Translations under genes and position numbers: made by a program | NCBI GenBank assembly: GCA_905182995.1 | Contig: CAJJDP010000158.1 | Coordinates: forward strand, 62,001-126,000 | Reading direction: 5' to 3' | From: Paramecium octaurelia | Lineage: Eukaryota; Ciliophora; Oligohymenophorea; Peniculida; Parameciidae | Length of the DNA stretch: 64,000 nt | Notes under the pieces: model-generated | The model's input: the letters and a program-made list of their open reading frames with translations, nothing else | What the model was told of the DNA's origin: nothing | The model's database searches: none | Part shown: in pieces, positions 12,762 through 23,482 of the stretch | Layout: each line of letters begins with the position of its first letter | Position numbering within the stretch: position 1 is the stretch's first letter

Positions 12762-13145
12762 ATGAATTGCTTAGAAATAAATACACTAAAGGATTGGTTT
12801 GAATAGGTAGTCAACAATTAGAGACCTGTCGTAGTCAGTTTTTTTGCTGATTGGTATTTTGCTTAACAAATAATATTTAGGTGTGCCCCATGCCGCAAAC
12901 TCAATCCATAATTAATTTAAGAGGCTGAGAAGAATACTGAAAAATGGTAGTTGGTTTTGGTTAACGTGAACAATGAGGAGCTGTATGACGTGGTGCATTA
13001 ATATGTGGTATAAGTTATAATTGATTATTATTAGAAGGCTTAAGTTCCTTCAGTTTGCTTATTTAACATGGGAACTCAAACAGACTTAATGACAGGGTAT
13101 AGTGAACGTAAGATTAAGTCTTTTTTCGAAAAGATTAGAAGCTGA
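12762..13145 (+). CDS. Thioredoxin
   Basis: 109 residues with two 27-nt introns (12854-12880 and 13008-13034). The first interrupts the active-site codons. After splicing the site reads FFADWCAPCRKLNP, with Cys32 and Cys35. The cis-Pro loop (QVPSVCLFNMG) and the C-terminal helix complete a normal-length thioredoxin fold. There is no signal peptide, so it is probably a cytosolic disulfide reductase. Active-site residues A-P between the cysteines differ from the usual G-P. Confidence 0.92.
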
Positions 13146-13560
13146 TTTTTACTATTGTATTTTAAATGTCTTTTATAACATATTTATCAAACGTAAGTAT
13201 GGTTATGTTACTTCTGATACTCCATTTCTAAGAATTGAGATTGATTAATGAGTTGGACATTTTAAAAGAGATAAGATATAAACAGATATTTTGAAAATCT
13301 CCTTTGTATCTTTTTTATAAACTAAATGAACCTTATTCATTTTAATTAAGTGATAAATGTTAAATGAACATTGCATATTAATATTAGAATCAATAATGGA
13401 AAATCAATTTTTTTGTAGTTCCTTCCTTTAAAAAGTGTTTGAATAAGGAAATTCTTTAATATTTGAATTGAATCAATAATATGAATAATATTCCATTGAA
13501 TTTTGAATTAGAAATTACAGTAATATATATATCACAATTCAAAATTAAATAATTAAGTTT

Positions 13561-14266
13561 AATGCCGTCTAATAGTTAATTACTAAGAAGATTATTGGGA
13601 AATTTTATTTTCCTAAAAAATAAAAGAAATATTTATTTTAAGTATGGTCTGAGGGTATTTTATATATCGAGTTAAATAATTCATTAATGGATGATTATAA
13701 TAGATAATTAAATGCAACCAAAAAATTCATGAATATTTTCAAATATGGTGATTGGTTTTAATTAAACCTTGGTTGATTAAAGAATAAGTATCAAAAGAGC
13801 TGTTCAATTGAATTGCTTCATGCTTTAATGATATTCAACTTAATAATGTCGATATCAAACATGATCACAAGTATGAATAAGCAGAATTTTAATTTTCAAT
13901 TAGTGATTTATTTACAATAACTTTGAATATTGAAAATAAATATTAATTTATATCTTTGATAGAATGTCTGATTTCAACCTTTAGTTAATGGACTTCCCTT
14001 TATTATTTGATACTATTATCTTACCTATATTAAAGAAAGGATTGTGGATTCCTGATATGAAATTGAAATATTACAAATTAATATAATTTATTGATAATAA
14101 TTGTGAAATACAATAGTTTTCTTAATAAGATTGTAACCCATTAGTCAGCTTCTTTGTTATTATAGTAAATCATTCAGATATAAAAGAGTAGACTTAAAAA
14201 ATGATTACTGAATAACATTAATGTGAAATATAATATATATTATATTATTTTGATTTATAAATGTGA
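13561..14266 (+). pseudogene. Coding-like stretches without a joinable frame
   Basis: Three plus-strand stretches have protein character but shift frame. One lies around 13570-13740. A second, about 13815-13985, contains NNVDIKHDHKYEQAEF. The last runs from 13964 (MSDFNLQLMDFPLLFD) to the TGA at 14264. I found no introns of normal length that join them. The 3' end is 9 bp from the stop of the converging LpxB-like gene. Decayed gene or unresolved model. Confidence 0.3.
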
Positions 14267-14274
14267 CTGTTCTT

Positions 14275-15914
14275 TCATAATCCTTTAGCCCATCCCAAAC
14301 CTTACATAGCTTCAATTCTTAAGTTTTCATTTTACTAAGTAGTAAAATTGCTTTAGGAGTGGATGTGATCATAGACTTGAGCTGCTTTCAAGACTGTATT
14401 GGCGATGACTTGATAGGCAGAACTGTAGCCAGTTAATTAGACACTATTGAATCTATTTGCCTAAAAAGGTTTGATGAATAAGATACTAATTCTGTGGGGA
14501 CTGCAGAGTGACTTTTGGCTAAGGTCTTTTGTAAGACGGGAGCATATTATTTAGCATAGAAATATCTGAGTTTAGGATCTTGATAATGTTCTAATAAAGA
14601 GTAAGCAATTTTATTTGGGATTGTGGACATGACCAATTCTCTAATTATAATAAAGATGAGTATTACGGATAGAGGATTCCATTGTATGCAATGTTGAGGT
14701 CATTGTCGATACCATTGTAGAGGGAAGTGTAATACATTTGGATGGTTGGTTTTGGATCAAGGATGATCTAAGAAATAGGGATAGAATGTTTACAGTGGGT
14801 AATTAGAATGCAGCACATTCAGCAACAATTTATCCATTACAAGCTAAACCGATATCAGAAGCAGCAAGGGCTGAGAATTTTTCAGATTCAGTTTAGACTT
14901 GGATGACTTTGGCAGGCCATTTTAAGGAATTGATAGTTTTGATGGTGTTGTCTTTGTGTTCAACAAACTCTGGGACTGAGACTATGATTTTGATTTGATC
15001 AGGTGGATAGTTTTTCATTTCGTCAAGTTTGAGGAATCTTGAGATACCTTCAGCTACAGTTTTGAGACAGAATGGTATTTCTTTGGATGTATTTCCACCT
15101 GCAACAAAAATGAGTAATTCCTGATCTCCGATATTTTATTATTATCTATATGTCTTTCTTTGTTCATTGACTCTATCGGCAACGAAGTCATCGAATCTGA
15201 AGAATTCACCTCCTGGGAGATAGATGGTATCATTAGTGACCAAGTCCTTGTATTGAGGACTGTTGGACAGGAGATGTCTGAATGCTCTATAAAGTCCATC
15301 TGGTCCTACTTATGTGTGAGGGAAGGTGAATTTCTCCCAATTGCTCTTTGATTAGATATTTATGATATTGTACTTGTCTCAATGGGGTTCTGGTGAACCA
15401 GTGATCCACATACTTTTAACCATATTGAGGTTAGTCTTTATGGGTCAAACCATATTGGAATGTGGGAGGACAAATGCGATTGAAGTGGCGATAGGACTCT
15501 CTTAATTTCTTGTAGAATTGAATCATGAAGAATTCATTTTCGAAATTCAAGAATGCTGATGGTTGGTAATGTTAAACGATTTCGAAGTATTACTTATCAA
15601 GTTTATTCAAAACCTTTTTATTGATCCATCTCTTGTACATATGGACTGGATGCATTGCATTCTCAGTACTAACTTAGCAATAGAGTGTACGCCAATCTGT
15701 AGAAATTTCTGAAGGGGAAGAATGGTTTGTATTGGAATTCGTGATAATCTACTCCGATTGTTTCTAATCCTTCATGACCCATTTAGGGACCTCCGATTCC
15801 TACAAAGCGGAATTCAGTGTCTGGTTTGGCTACCTTTATGGTTGACATCACACGGGCCAAGTGCACATCTGTTGAAGGACAAGCAGCAGACAAGAAAATC
15901 GTAGCTTATTTCAT
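14275..15914 (-). CDS. Lipid-A-disaccharide synthase (LpxB)-like glycosyltransferase
   Basis: 503 residues after removing five introns (22, 28, 26, 26, 26 nt). The N-terminus resembles the LpxB (GT19) Rossmann start: a beta strand, ACPSTDVHLARVM in place of the usual EASGDxHG, and FRFVGIGGPQMGHEGLE. A second Rossmann half has LLIFVAGGNTSKEI. Further on, ALAASDIGLACNGQIVAECAAFQLPT corresponds to the GTxxLExAxxxxP donor-binding loop of LpxB. In bacteria the enzyme joins UDP-diacylglucosamine to lipid X; the eukaryotic role is uncertain and best studied in plants. The altered SGD motif raises doubt about the same activity. No obvious targeting peptide. Confidence 0.75.
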
Positions 15915-15936
15915 TAAATATTAAATCTAATAATTA

Positions 15937-16500
15937 TCAAAAGTTTCTTGCAGACATCTTATCAACTACATCCAACAAATCTTCTTTGATTCTCTCAGGA
16001 TCCAATTGTTTCAGCTTCTTAAATATCAGCATGTATAACACACCGCAGCCATAGAATTTTTTGTGTACCAACCAATAAATTATCAAAAATCTCACTATCC
16101 CATACAAAGGAATCATCTTTTCAATTATCACATGCAGCAAAGGATCCAATAACAGAATCACACCCAAAGCCACATAGTACAAAATTTAACGAATCTAGTC
16201 CTACTCACTGCTCAATTTGCATTTCATTGGATATATTATTGCAGTCAACAACCAAATTATCTTCACATAACTTAAAATCCATATTCCCAAAAACAACATC
16301 AAATACAATCCCAATCGAACTAAATTAAAATCGTAATCTTTTCTTGCAAACCTCAAAAATAACTTACTCTATGTTATTCTCTAAGCCAAACGATTGATGA
16401 TTTCCTCGTCAGCAATCTCATGCATCTACTTTATCACACTAACATACTCCTCGTTCAAATGAGATTACTCATTAAAACTTAATTTTTATGAATTTTGCAT
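15937..16500 (-). CDS. REEP/DP1/Yop1-family ER membrane-shaping protein
   Basis: 187 residues from ATG 16500 with no intron; an upstream in-frame ATG at 16563 is possible but lies in AT-rich sequence. Four hydrophobic segments, paired as hairpins, contain the TB2/DP1/HVA22 pattern: TAIIYPMKCKLSSEQDQIRQ, a hydrophobic hairpin, then IPLYGIVRFLIIYWLVHKKF and YGCGVLYMLIFKKL. Family members curve tubular ER membranes. The C-terminal 28 residues are charged and helical. The stop lies 23 bp from the start of the LpxB-like gene on the same strand. Confidence 0.82.
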
Positions 16501-16764
16501 TATAATTAATAAATTATATTCACAGATCTTTCCAAAACTAGATTCCACATTTAGTAGTTCCATTTTAGAAAGTACTAAATCTATACCTATTCAAGGATAG
16601 GATTATATATTTATTTAAATGAATCAATTAATGAATGAATGAATCAATCAATTATCCAATAAAATATTAATAGGAGTTAGAAAACCTTGATGGTTGAATT
16701 TACACTATACCATTCCAAGACTCATTCATGTAATAAATTATTTATTTTATCTCATTTATATGAC
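16501..16764. other. Intergenic spacer with ATGA tetranucleotide run
   Basis: AT-rich spacer upstream of the REEP-like gene. Around 16620-16655 there is a short run of TGAA/TCAA tetranucleotides. Nothing else is supported. Confidence 0.5.
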
Positions 16765-18133
16765 TATCTCTGATAATTTTATAGGCTTTTTTATCGTAAC
16801 CATCCCCCTTTTAATAGTTTAATACTTTGAAATCAAAACAATTGTTTTTATTATAATATTTTGCGTTTATTATGTCGATGAGATTGTTTATAAAAATTAT
16901 TAAAATTTCATTAATTACAGAATCCCTGATTATATAATTTTATAATAATTTCTATTGTATCTTATATTAATTGTGTAAATGATGTAAAGAAATTATAATA
17001 TATTGATATAAAATCAAAGTTATGCTGTAGTCTTCTAAAAACTTTGGAGCATTTCCTCAGTTTTAGAGAAATTTGAGTTCCAATTTTGTAGTATTTATGA
17101 GTCAACAACTTTTGGGCCGTCGCACACAGTGGTGATTTTAGTAGTTGAGACTTCAGTTGCTACTTATTCCATTGCGTAGGCCAACAGAATGTCCTTTACT
17201 GAAACACCTGAGCATTCTGAAGTTGTCATCTCTACAGTAACTACGTTTTCTTTTTGTGTCCATTTTGGATAATCTAATGTTAATAGATTTTAAAATATTA
17301 CGATGCATTTCATCGGCGATGGTAGAAATTGACCCCATGAAAGCAAAGGTTTCTTTGAATGAATTGAATTTGAATTCTTTGGTAAGCTTGGAGGAGTCAC
17401 TTGATGTTTTCCAGGGTAGAGAATGAATCTCAAGAGCGGAGTAGATTTGTTCGGAATTTAATTTTGTTACTGAGACAGATGGCACATCTTTGAAATCTCT
17501 GATGAATATTTTCAGAGAATTAATGATGGCTGGTGTTCTAAATCCAAGTTCGGAGATGTATCTATACATGTTGAAGTTGCTGAGATATTTTTATTATTAC
17601 AATTGCTTCAAACTCTGAATCACTTTTCAAACCCTTATTAATGCGAACCATTATTTTTTCAAACGCAATATTATGATCAGTTATTTAATTTTTAATAATA
17701 ATTCAAACAGTGTGCTCTCACATCTACTCCCCATCAACCTAAATGTTTATCTTCTTAAACCCCGTGACAACCCAGAAGGAACGATAAAATTGAGAGCTTT
17801 ATTTTTAAATACCCAAAAATAGAAGATCTTACTTAATTGATGCCCAAGTGGAACTCACTGTAAGGAGAAAGGGAACAATCCTTAAGAGATTCAGATAAAA
17901 TTCAATGGAAATAACAAAATCAATATGTTCTTATGAGAACTAAATTTAGAATAAAGTAAAGTTAAAACTTAATTTCAAAATATGGAGGATCAAATTCATA
18001 ACTACATAATTCAAAGAGGATATTTTTGATTGAAATTTTAAGAATTAGCTGCTTCATGTGAGTTTAAAAATTAGATAAGAATTTTGAGTGTTCTAAATAT
18101 TAATAAATAATATTAAAATAAGTAAATACTTCA
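16765..18133. repeat. First copy of an apparently exact 1,369-bp duplicated block
   Basis: Reads the same as 18135-19503 at a constant offset of 1,370 bases wherever I compared the lines. It contains one pterin dehydratase gene plus about 560 bp of upstream DNA. The two copies are separated by a single N at 18134. On the plus strand at 17673-17840 there is a short open frame of uncertain meaning. Confidence 0.95.
17014..17569 (-). CDS. Pterin-4a-carbinolamine dehydratase, copy 1
   Basis: 175 residues with one 28-nt intron at 17274-17301 inside the His-His motif. An N-terminal extension of about 40 residues precedes the PCD/DCoH core: FKFNSFKETFAFM, then ADEMHHYPKW (the HHP-W catalytic motif), TSECSGVSVKDI and YAMEQVA. 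It dehydrates the 4a-hydroxytetrahydropterin cofactor made by aromatic amino-acid hydroxylases; animal homologues also bind HNF1. The C-terminal tail of about 50 residues is not part of the usual 100-residue core. It is identical to the second copy, which is probably an assembly duplicate. Confidence 0.9.
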
Positions 18134-18134
18134 N
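18134..18134. other. Single N at a contig junction
   Basis: The only ambiguous base I noticed in the window. It sits exactly between two identical 1,369-bp blocks, as expected when two overlapping contig ends are joined with a placeholder instead of merged. Confidence 0.95.
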
Positions 18135-19503
18135 TATCTCTGATAATTTTATAGGCTTTTTTATCGTAACCATCCCCCTTTTAATAGTTTAATACTTTGA
18201 AATCAAAACAATTGTTTTTATTATAATATTTTGCGTTTATTATGTCGATGAGATTGTTTATAAAAATTATTAAAATTTCATTAATTACAGAATCCCTGAT
18301 TATATAATTTTATAATAATTTCTATTGTATCTTATATTAATTGTGTAAATGATGTAAAGAAATTATAATATATTGATATAAAATCAAAGTTATGCTGTAG
18401 TCTTCTAAAAACTTTGGAGCATTTCCTCAGTTTTAGAGAAATTTGAGTTCCAATTTTGTAGTATTTATGAGTCAACAACTTTTGGGCCGTCGCACACAGT
18501 GGTGATTTTAGTAGTTGAGACTTCAGTTGCTACTTATTCCATTGCGTAGGCCAACAGAATGTCCTTTACTGAAACACCTGAGCATTCTGAAGTTGTCATC
18601 TCTACAGTAACTACGTTTTCTTTTTGTGTCCATTTTGGATAATCTAATGTTAATAGATTTTAAAATATTACGATGCATTTCATCGGCGATGGTAGAAATT
18701 GACCCCATGAAAGCAAAGGTTTCTTTGAATGAATTGAATTTGAATTCTTTGGTAAGCTTGGAGGAGTCACTTGATGTTTTCCAGGGTAGAGAATGAATCT
18801 CAAGAGCGGAGTAGATTTGTTCGGAATTTAATTTTGTTACTGAGACAGATGGCACATCTTTGAAATCTCTGATGAATATTTTCAGAGAATTAATGATGGC
18901 TGGTGTTCTAAATCCAAGTTCGGAGATGTATCTATACATGTTGAAGTTGCTGAGATATTTTTATTATTACAATTGCTTCAAACTCTGAATCACTTTTCAA
19001 ACCCTTATTAATGCGAACCATTATTTTTTCAAACGCAATATTATGATCAGTTATTTAATTTTTAATAATAATTCAAACAGTGTGCTCTCACATCTACTCC
19101 CCATCAACCTAAATGTTTATCTTCTTAAACCCCGTGACAACCCAGAAGGAACGATAAAATTGAGAGCTTTATTTTTAAATACCCAAAAATAGAAGATCTT
19201 ACTTAATTGATGCCCAAGTGGAACTCACTGTAAGGAGAAAGGGAACAATCCTTAAGAGATTCAGATAAAATTCAATGGAAATAACAAAATCAATATGTTC
19301 TTATGAGAACTAAATTTAGAATAAAGTAAAGTTAAAACTTAATTTCAAAATATGGAGGATCAAATTCATAACTACATAATTCAAAGAGGATATTTTTGAT
19401 TGAAATTTTAAGAATTAGCTGCTTCATGTGAGTTTAAAAATTAGATAAGAATTTTGAGTGTTCTAAATATTAATAAATAATATTAAAATAAGTAAATACT
19501 TCA
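18135..19503. repeat. Second copy of the 1,369-bp duplicated block
   Basis: Identical in reading to 16765-18133. Its right edge continues directly into the 3' end of the Rab1-like gene. The first copy's left edge continues into the spacer next to the REEP-like gene. The true locus probably has one block joining these two flanks. Confidence 0.95.
18384..18939 (-). CDS. Pterin-4a-carbinolamine dehydratase, copy 2
   Basis: Same sequence, intron (18644-18671) and protein as the gene at 17014-17569. See that entry for motifs. With no difference visible between the copies, one gene counted twice is more likely than a recent tandem duplication. Confidence 0.85.
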
Positions 19504-19518
19504 AATATATTTATACAT

Positions 19519-20223
19519 TCAACAGCATCCTTCTTTATCTTTTTTATTCTCTTCACTCTGCTATCCAATTTTCTAGTTGGGTGTTTGCTGAGTCTTTTGA
19601 GGCCTTGGAATATTCAGAAAATTGATACCCTGTGCCTTTTTATCCTTGAGAATCCTTTTTGGCAATCAATTTTCTAGCTAAATTGAGGAAGGCTTTAGAC
19701 ACTTGATCAGCAGTCTTGGCACTTACTTCCATGTGTGCCATTCTCCGTATGCCAGCATAGTCTAAGGCCTTTTGGGTAGTTACTCTATAATAGAGGAGAT
19801 GGGCAATTACACTTTTTCTTCGATGTCACTTTTGTTTCCCAGCAATAATAATTCAACATTTTTTTCAGCATACGAATCCACCTCATTGATCCAAAATTTG
19901 TCGATATCCTCAAAGGTAGCCAGGGAGGACACATCATAGACCAACACGATGCCATCAGCACCCTTATTTCATATTTTATAGGATACTTTGTAATACGCAC
20001 TGGTAATGGTTCTAAATCTCTCTTGACCAGCAGTGTCCCAGATTTGGAGTTTAACCTTTTTGCCATCTATTTCGAGAGTTTTAAATCTAAAATCTACACC
20101 GATTGTAGTTAAATAGGAATCACTAAAGGTGTCATCCGAAAATCTGAGGAGCAGAGAAGATTTGCCAACTCCTGAGTTGCCCACGATCACTAACTTAAAC
20201 AGATAATCATATTCCTTGATCAT
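19519..20223 (-). CDS. Rab1-like small GTPase
   Basis: 209 residues, three introns (24, 26, 25 nt). GTP-binding motifs are complete: GNSGVGKS (residues 15-22), [24 protein letters not shown] and SAK. The Rab1/Ypt1 signature is strong across the switch regions ([11 protein letters not shown] start, [16 protein letters not shown]). Without the last intron, which ends in AAG, the frame stops early. With it, the protein ends KEGCC, the double-cysteine geranylgeranylation site. Rab1 drives ER-to-Golgi vesicle transport. A longer upstream frame exists, but the ATG at 20223 gives the standard Rab1 start. Confidence 0.93.
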
Positions 20224-20291
20224 TTCGATATCTTTATATTTTAAATAATACAACACAGAAGTTATCAGTATATATATACACTTCATATAAA

Positions 20292-21411
20292 TCATTCCGC
20301 ATTATTTGTACCAGATATCAACTTAACATGAGCATCGCACAATTTGGGTGGATACAATTCCAAAAAGTTAGAAGGCTTATTTCGATAGATAACCAAAATT
20401 AGAAAATTACCATCCTTTCTTTCGATTCTGGATCCTATCAATTGTTTGTCAGATTTAATTCTAAAGAATACCAATTAAAAATATACTGTAGAAGGGTTGA
20501 GACCACTTTATTCTTAAGATTGTACAATAACAATTAGGAACCTTGAAATGATATGTGCAGAGAGTCTTCAGTAATAAGATTCAATTGAAGCGGTTTGGAG
20601 TAGTTCAAATCAATTATTTTTTCAATTTCTATTGAATTGGCTTTGTGATTTAAGGTGTAAAAGTATCCCTTCTCAGTGATAAGGTAAATTAGAGTCTTGT
20701 GATAGAGCATCTTGTAGATGGTGCCATTGATTTAACATTGCTACTTCCAATAATCATTATATTGATTGATGGTCTAGCCAAACAATTTGAGTTGAGATGC
20801 ACTCAGTTATCTGAATTTATCTAATTCCCAATGAGTGTAATTGGATATTTAATTGGCATTGAAAGTGAATATAAGATTGGCTGAAGTGATGAGTGCGATC
20901 TCCTGATTAAAATAGGCCTACCCTATATTTAAATGGTATTTTAATTTTGTAATCTTAGTAAATTGAACATCATTAGACTATTGGAGTATGAGTAGTGTTC
21001 CATCTTCATGGACAGCAATGTACTATTATTAATTTATTTTGCCTCATAATTTTATGGATGATACCAACAAAGATAATGGCAACTGAGAAAGTCAGATTGT
21101 ATTGTTTCTCCCGCCATTCTTATAGATTGAAATCAGCTTGATCATTCCTGATTCGCACTAGCAATCCATTTCCATTTTCCAATCCCAACAGGCACTATAA
21201 AAATAGACTTGAACATCAAAACCGTGTCTTCTGAAATATTATACCCGCAAAGAGCTGATGGGAAATTTTGTTTTAAACTGTATCTCCTCGCTTCTGTGTA
21301 TGCTTCAAAGGTTTTATCAGTATAACTAACGATAAATGACTTATTGTCAAGAGTATGAATGTAGGTGGGTTGTGTTTGGACTCGATTTTGAGAAAGCAAT
21401 TTAAATTGCAT
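20292..21411 (-). CDS. Probable beta-propeller (WD40-like) protein, internal splicing unresolved
   Basis: Start [20 protein letters not shown] at 21411; TGA at 20292-20294. Beta-strand repeats resembling propeller blades are visible ([54 protein letters not shown]). One 26-nt intron near the 3' end is clear. Between about 21010 and 21190 the frame changes at least twice and I could not fix the intron borders, so about 50 residues in the middle are uncertain. No diagnostic motif identifies a specific WD40 family. Confidence 0.6.
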
Positions 21412-21871
21412 ATTATTATTATAATTAATTATTGATAAGAAAATTAAAATGATAATATTAGACTACTTGGAAATAATGAAGGAGTATTAACAACAATCCC
21501 TTCAAAACTGTATAGAATATAATATTATGAATATTTATTCTTATAGCAATCTAAACGTAGTAGTAATAGCTAATAGGATAAAAAGTAAGTATAATTTGAT
21601 GAAGGAAATTACTATCAACATCAAAATGTCATACAACCTTTATTCACAAGCGATATATATTCTTTGTTATAATTTCTCAATTGAATTTATTCTATCTAGA
21701 AAATTCAACTATTCCTTTAGGTTAACATATTAAATTATTGAATACACATTGATACATCCACCCTACTCTCAATTTTGACACTTCTTTTTAAATTCTCCTA
21801 ACATTTATAACATTAGTATTTTAGTATTAATCTAATACAAATTAATAAACAATGACATAATTAATTAAATT
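21412..21871. other. Divergent intergenic region
   Basis: 460 bp between the divergent propeller-like and sorting-receptor genes. A plus-strand open frame at 21530-21733 is of AT-rich composition without protein character. No other structure seen. Confidence 0.5.
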
Positions 21872-23337
21872 ATGTATAATATTCTCCTACTTGTATGCAT
21901 TATCGCAGTTATACAATCCAAGCTCAAGGTTATTAGGCCATCAAACCTGATTAATGAGAACATTGATTATAGCATAGCCAATTTTGGGTAGTCTTTGTTG
22001 TTTACGAAAACTAGAATTATACCATTCGGACATCGTTTGATGGGAGCAGTGGATTTGGCTTATCCACCGAATGGATGTGATGAGCTAACACCTACTTATG
22101 GAGCTCAATTTATTTTGATTGAGAGAGGGGACTGCACTTTTGTAACTAAGGTTAGGAATGCTGAGAGGGCTGGGTATCAATTGGCAATTATTGGGAATTA
22201 CAATGACGATCCCATTCAATCTGACTTTGCTATGGCTGATGACGGTCATGGATATTAGGTGAACAATATGGACTATTTTATTTTAGGTATCAATCCCTTC
22301 CATATTCATTACAAATAAACACTTTAATCTAATAAAGGAGAAGGCTAAGGTAAACAGAGTATAGGATTCAAATGATGAGAAGATCATGTTGCTTTTGAAA
22401 TTCGACGTAGTGAAATCAGACAAAGTATCAGTGATATTTGGGTTGAATATTCAAGATAGAGAATCCTTTAGAATTATCGATGAGTATGAACCATACTACA
22501 ACTAATTGAAGGATCAAAATATGAATTATACCCTCGTATATTCGATAATGAGTTTTAATAATTCAATCGATAGCGTTTAGCAACAAAATTCTGATTGCAT
22601 TTGTCAGAATAGATATTGTGCATTAGACCCTGATGGAACAGCCATAGGAACTGGCAAAGACGTTGTCTATGAAGTATTAAGATAACTTTGCATATTCTAA
22701 TTGCACGAATAGAAATGGTTTGGCTACATGGTACATATGTTATTAGACAACTTAGAATCAATTCAATTTTAAATGTACTAAGCCTTAAGCATACTCTGTG
22801 TGCAGTCAATAGGTGATGGACATGTTGGAGATCCCTAAAAATGAGATTCAATAATGCTTCGATAAATCATTTCTTGATTTCAACACTAACCAATAGACCA
22901 GAAACGAATCTAATGCATACAACACTATATTAGACCATTAATATTACATCTACTAGGCTGCAGGAATCAATGGATTCCCATCAGTTTTTGTGAATTCATT
23001 GGTTTACAGAGGGTAGTTCTCTGGAAATGGAATTTTCGGAGAGATCTGCAATAGTAAATTACACAGTTCTAAACTAGGTTTTCTAACAACTCCTCCTCAA
23101 TGTAGTTCACAGGTTGAAGGATACACACCTCCAGTTATAGATGATTCGATTGCTGTCTATATCTTAGTAATAACTGCTTTTGTTGTGTTTTTCCTATTGA
23201 TTGGTTTTTTCATATTTAGAAAGGTGATTGAGAGGGATAGTAAGGTGGTCACACAACCTCAAGTGAATGAGATGGTGAGTCAATACATTAAGTTTTACGA
23301 GGGCAAAGACAAACAAAAGGAAAGTGGATCTATTTGA
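21872..23337 (+). CDS. Vacuolar sorting receptor-like type I membrane protein
   Basis: 470 residues, introns at 22259-22286 (28 nt) and 22731-22755 (25 nt). A signal peptide (MYNILLLVCIIAVIQS) precedes a PA domain (about residues 45-155, with GAQFILIERGDCTFVTKV). The luminal region then matches the plant VSR central part: NRYCALDPDG, GKDVVYEVLRQLCIF and GFPSVFVNSLVYRG. A TM segment (YILVITAFVVFFLIGFFIF) and a tail of about 40 residues follow. VSRs carry hydrolases from the Golgi to lysosomes or vacuoles. The tail's NEMVSQYIKF could hold a Tyr-based sorting signal. Confidence 0.9.
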
Positions 23338-23482
23338 AATATATATATTTGTGAAATTGATATTCAATTTAAGAAAGTCATGCATCTACAGATATGATTA
23401 TTATCATAAGGGAACATAATATTCTTGTGTGATCTCTATTTATCAATTTATATCATAACAAAATTCATATTCTTCAATCAAT

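Noticed and set aside
14275-15914. Bacterial contamination or very recent horizontal transfer of the LpxB-like gene
   Set aside because: The gene has five Paramecium-size introns, ciliate Gln codons and host-like base composition.
21530-21733. Plus-strand open frame of 68 codons
   Set aside because: Composition follows the AT-rich spacer and there is no protein-like pattern.
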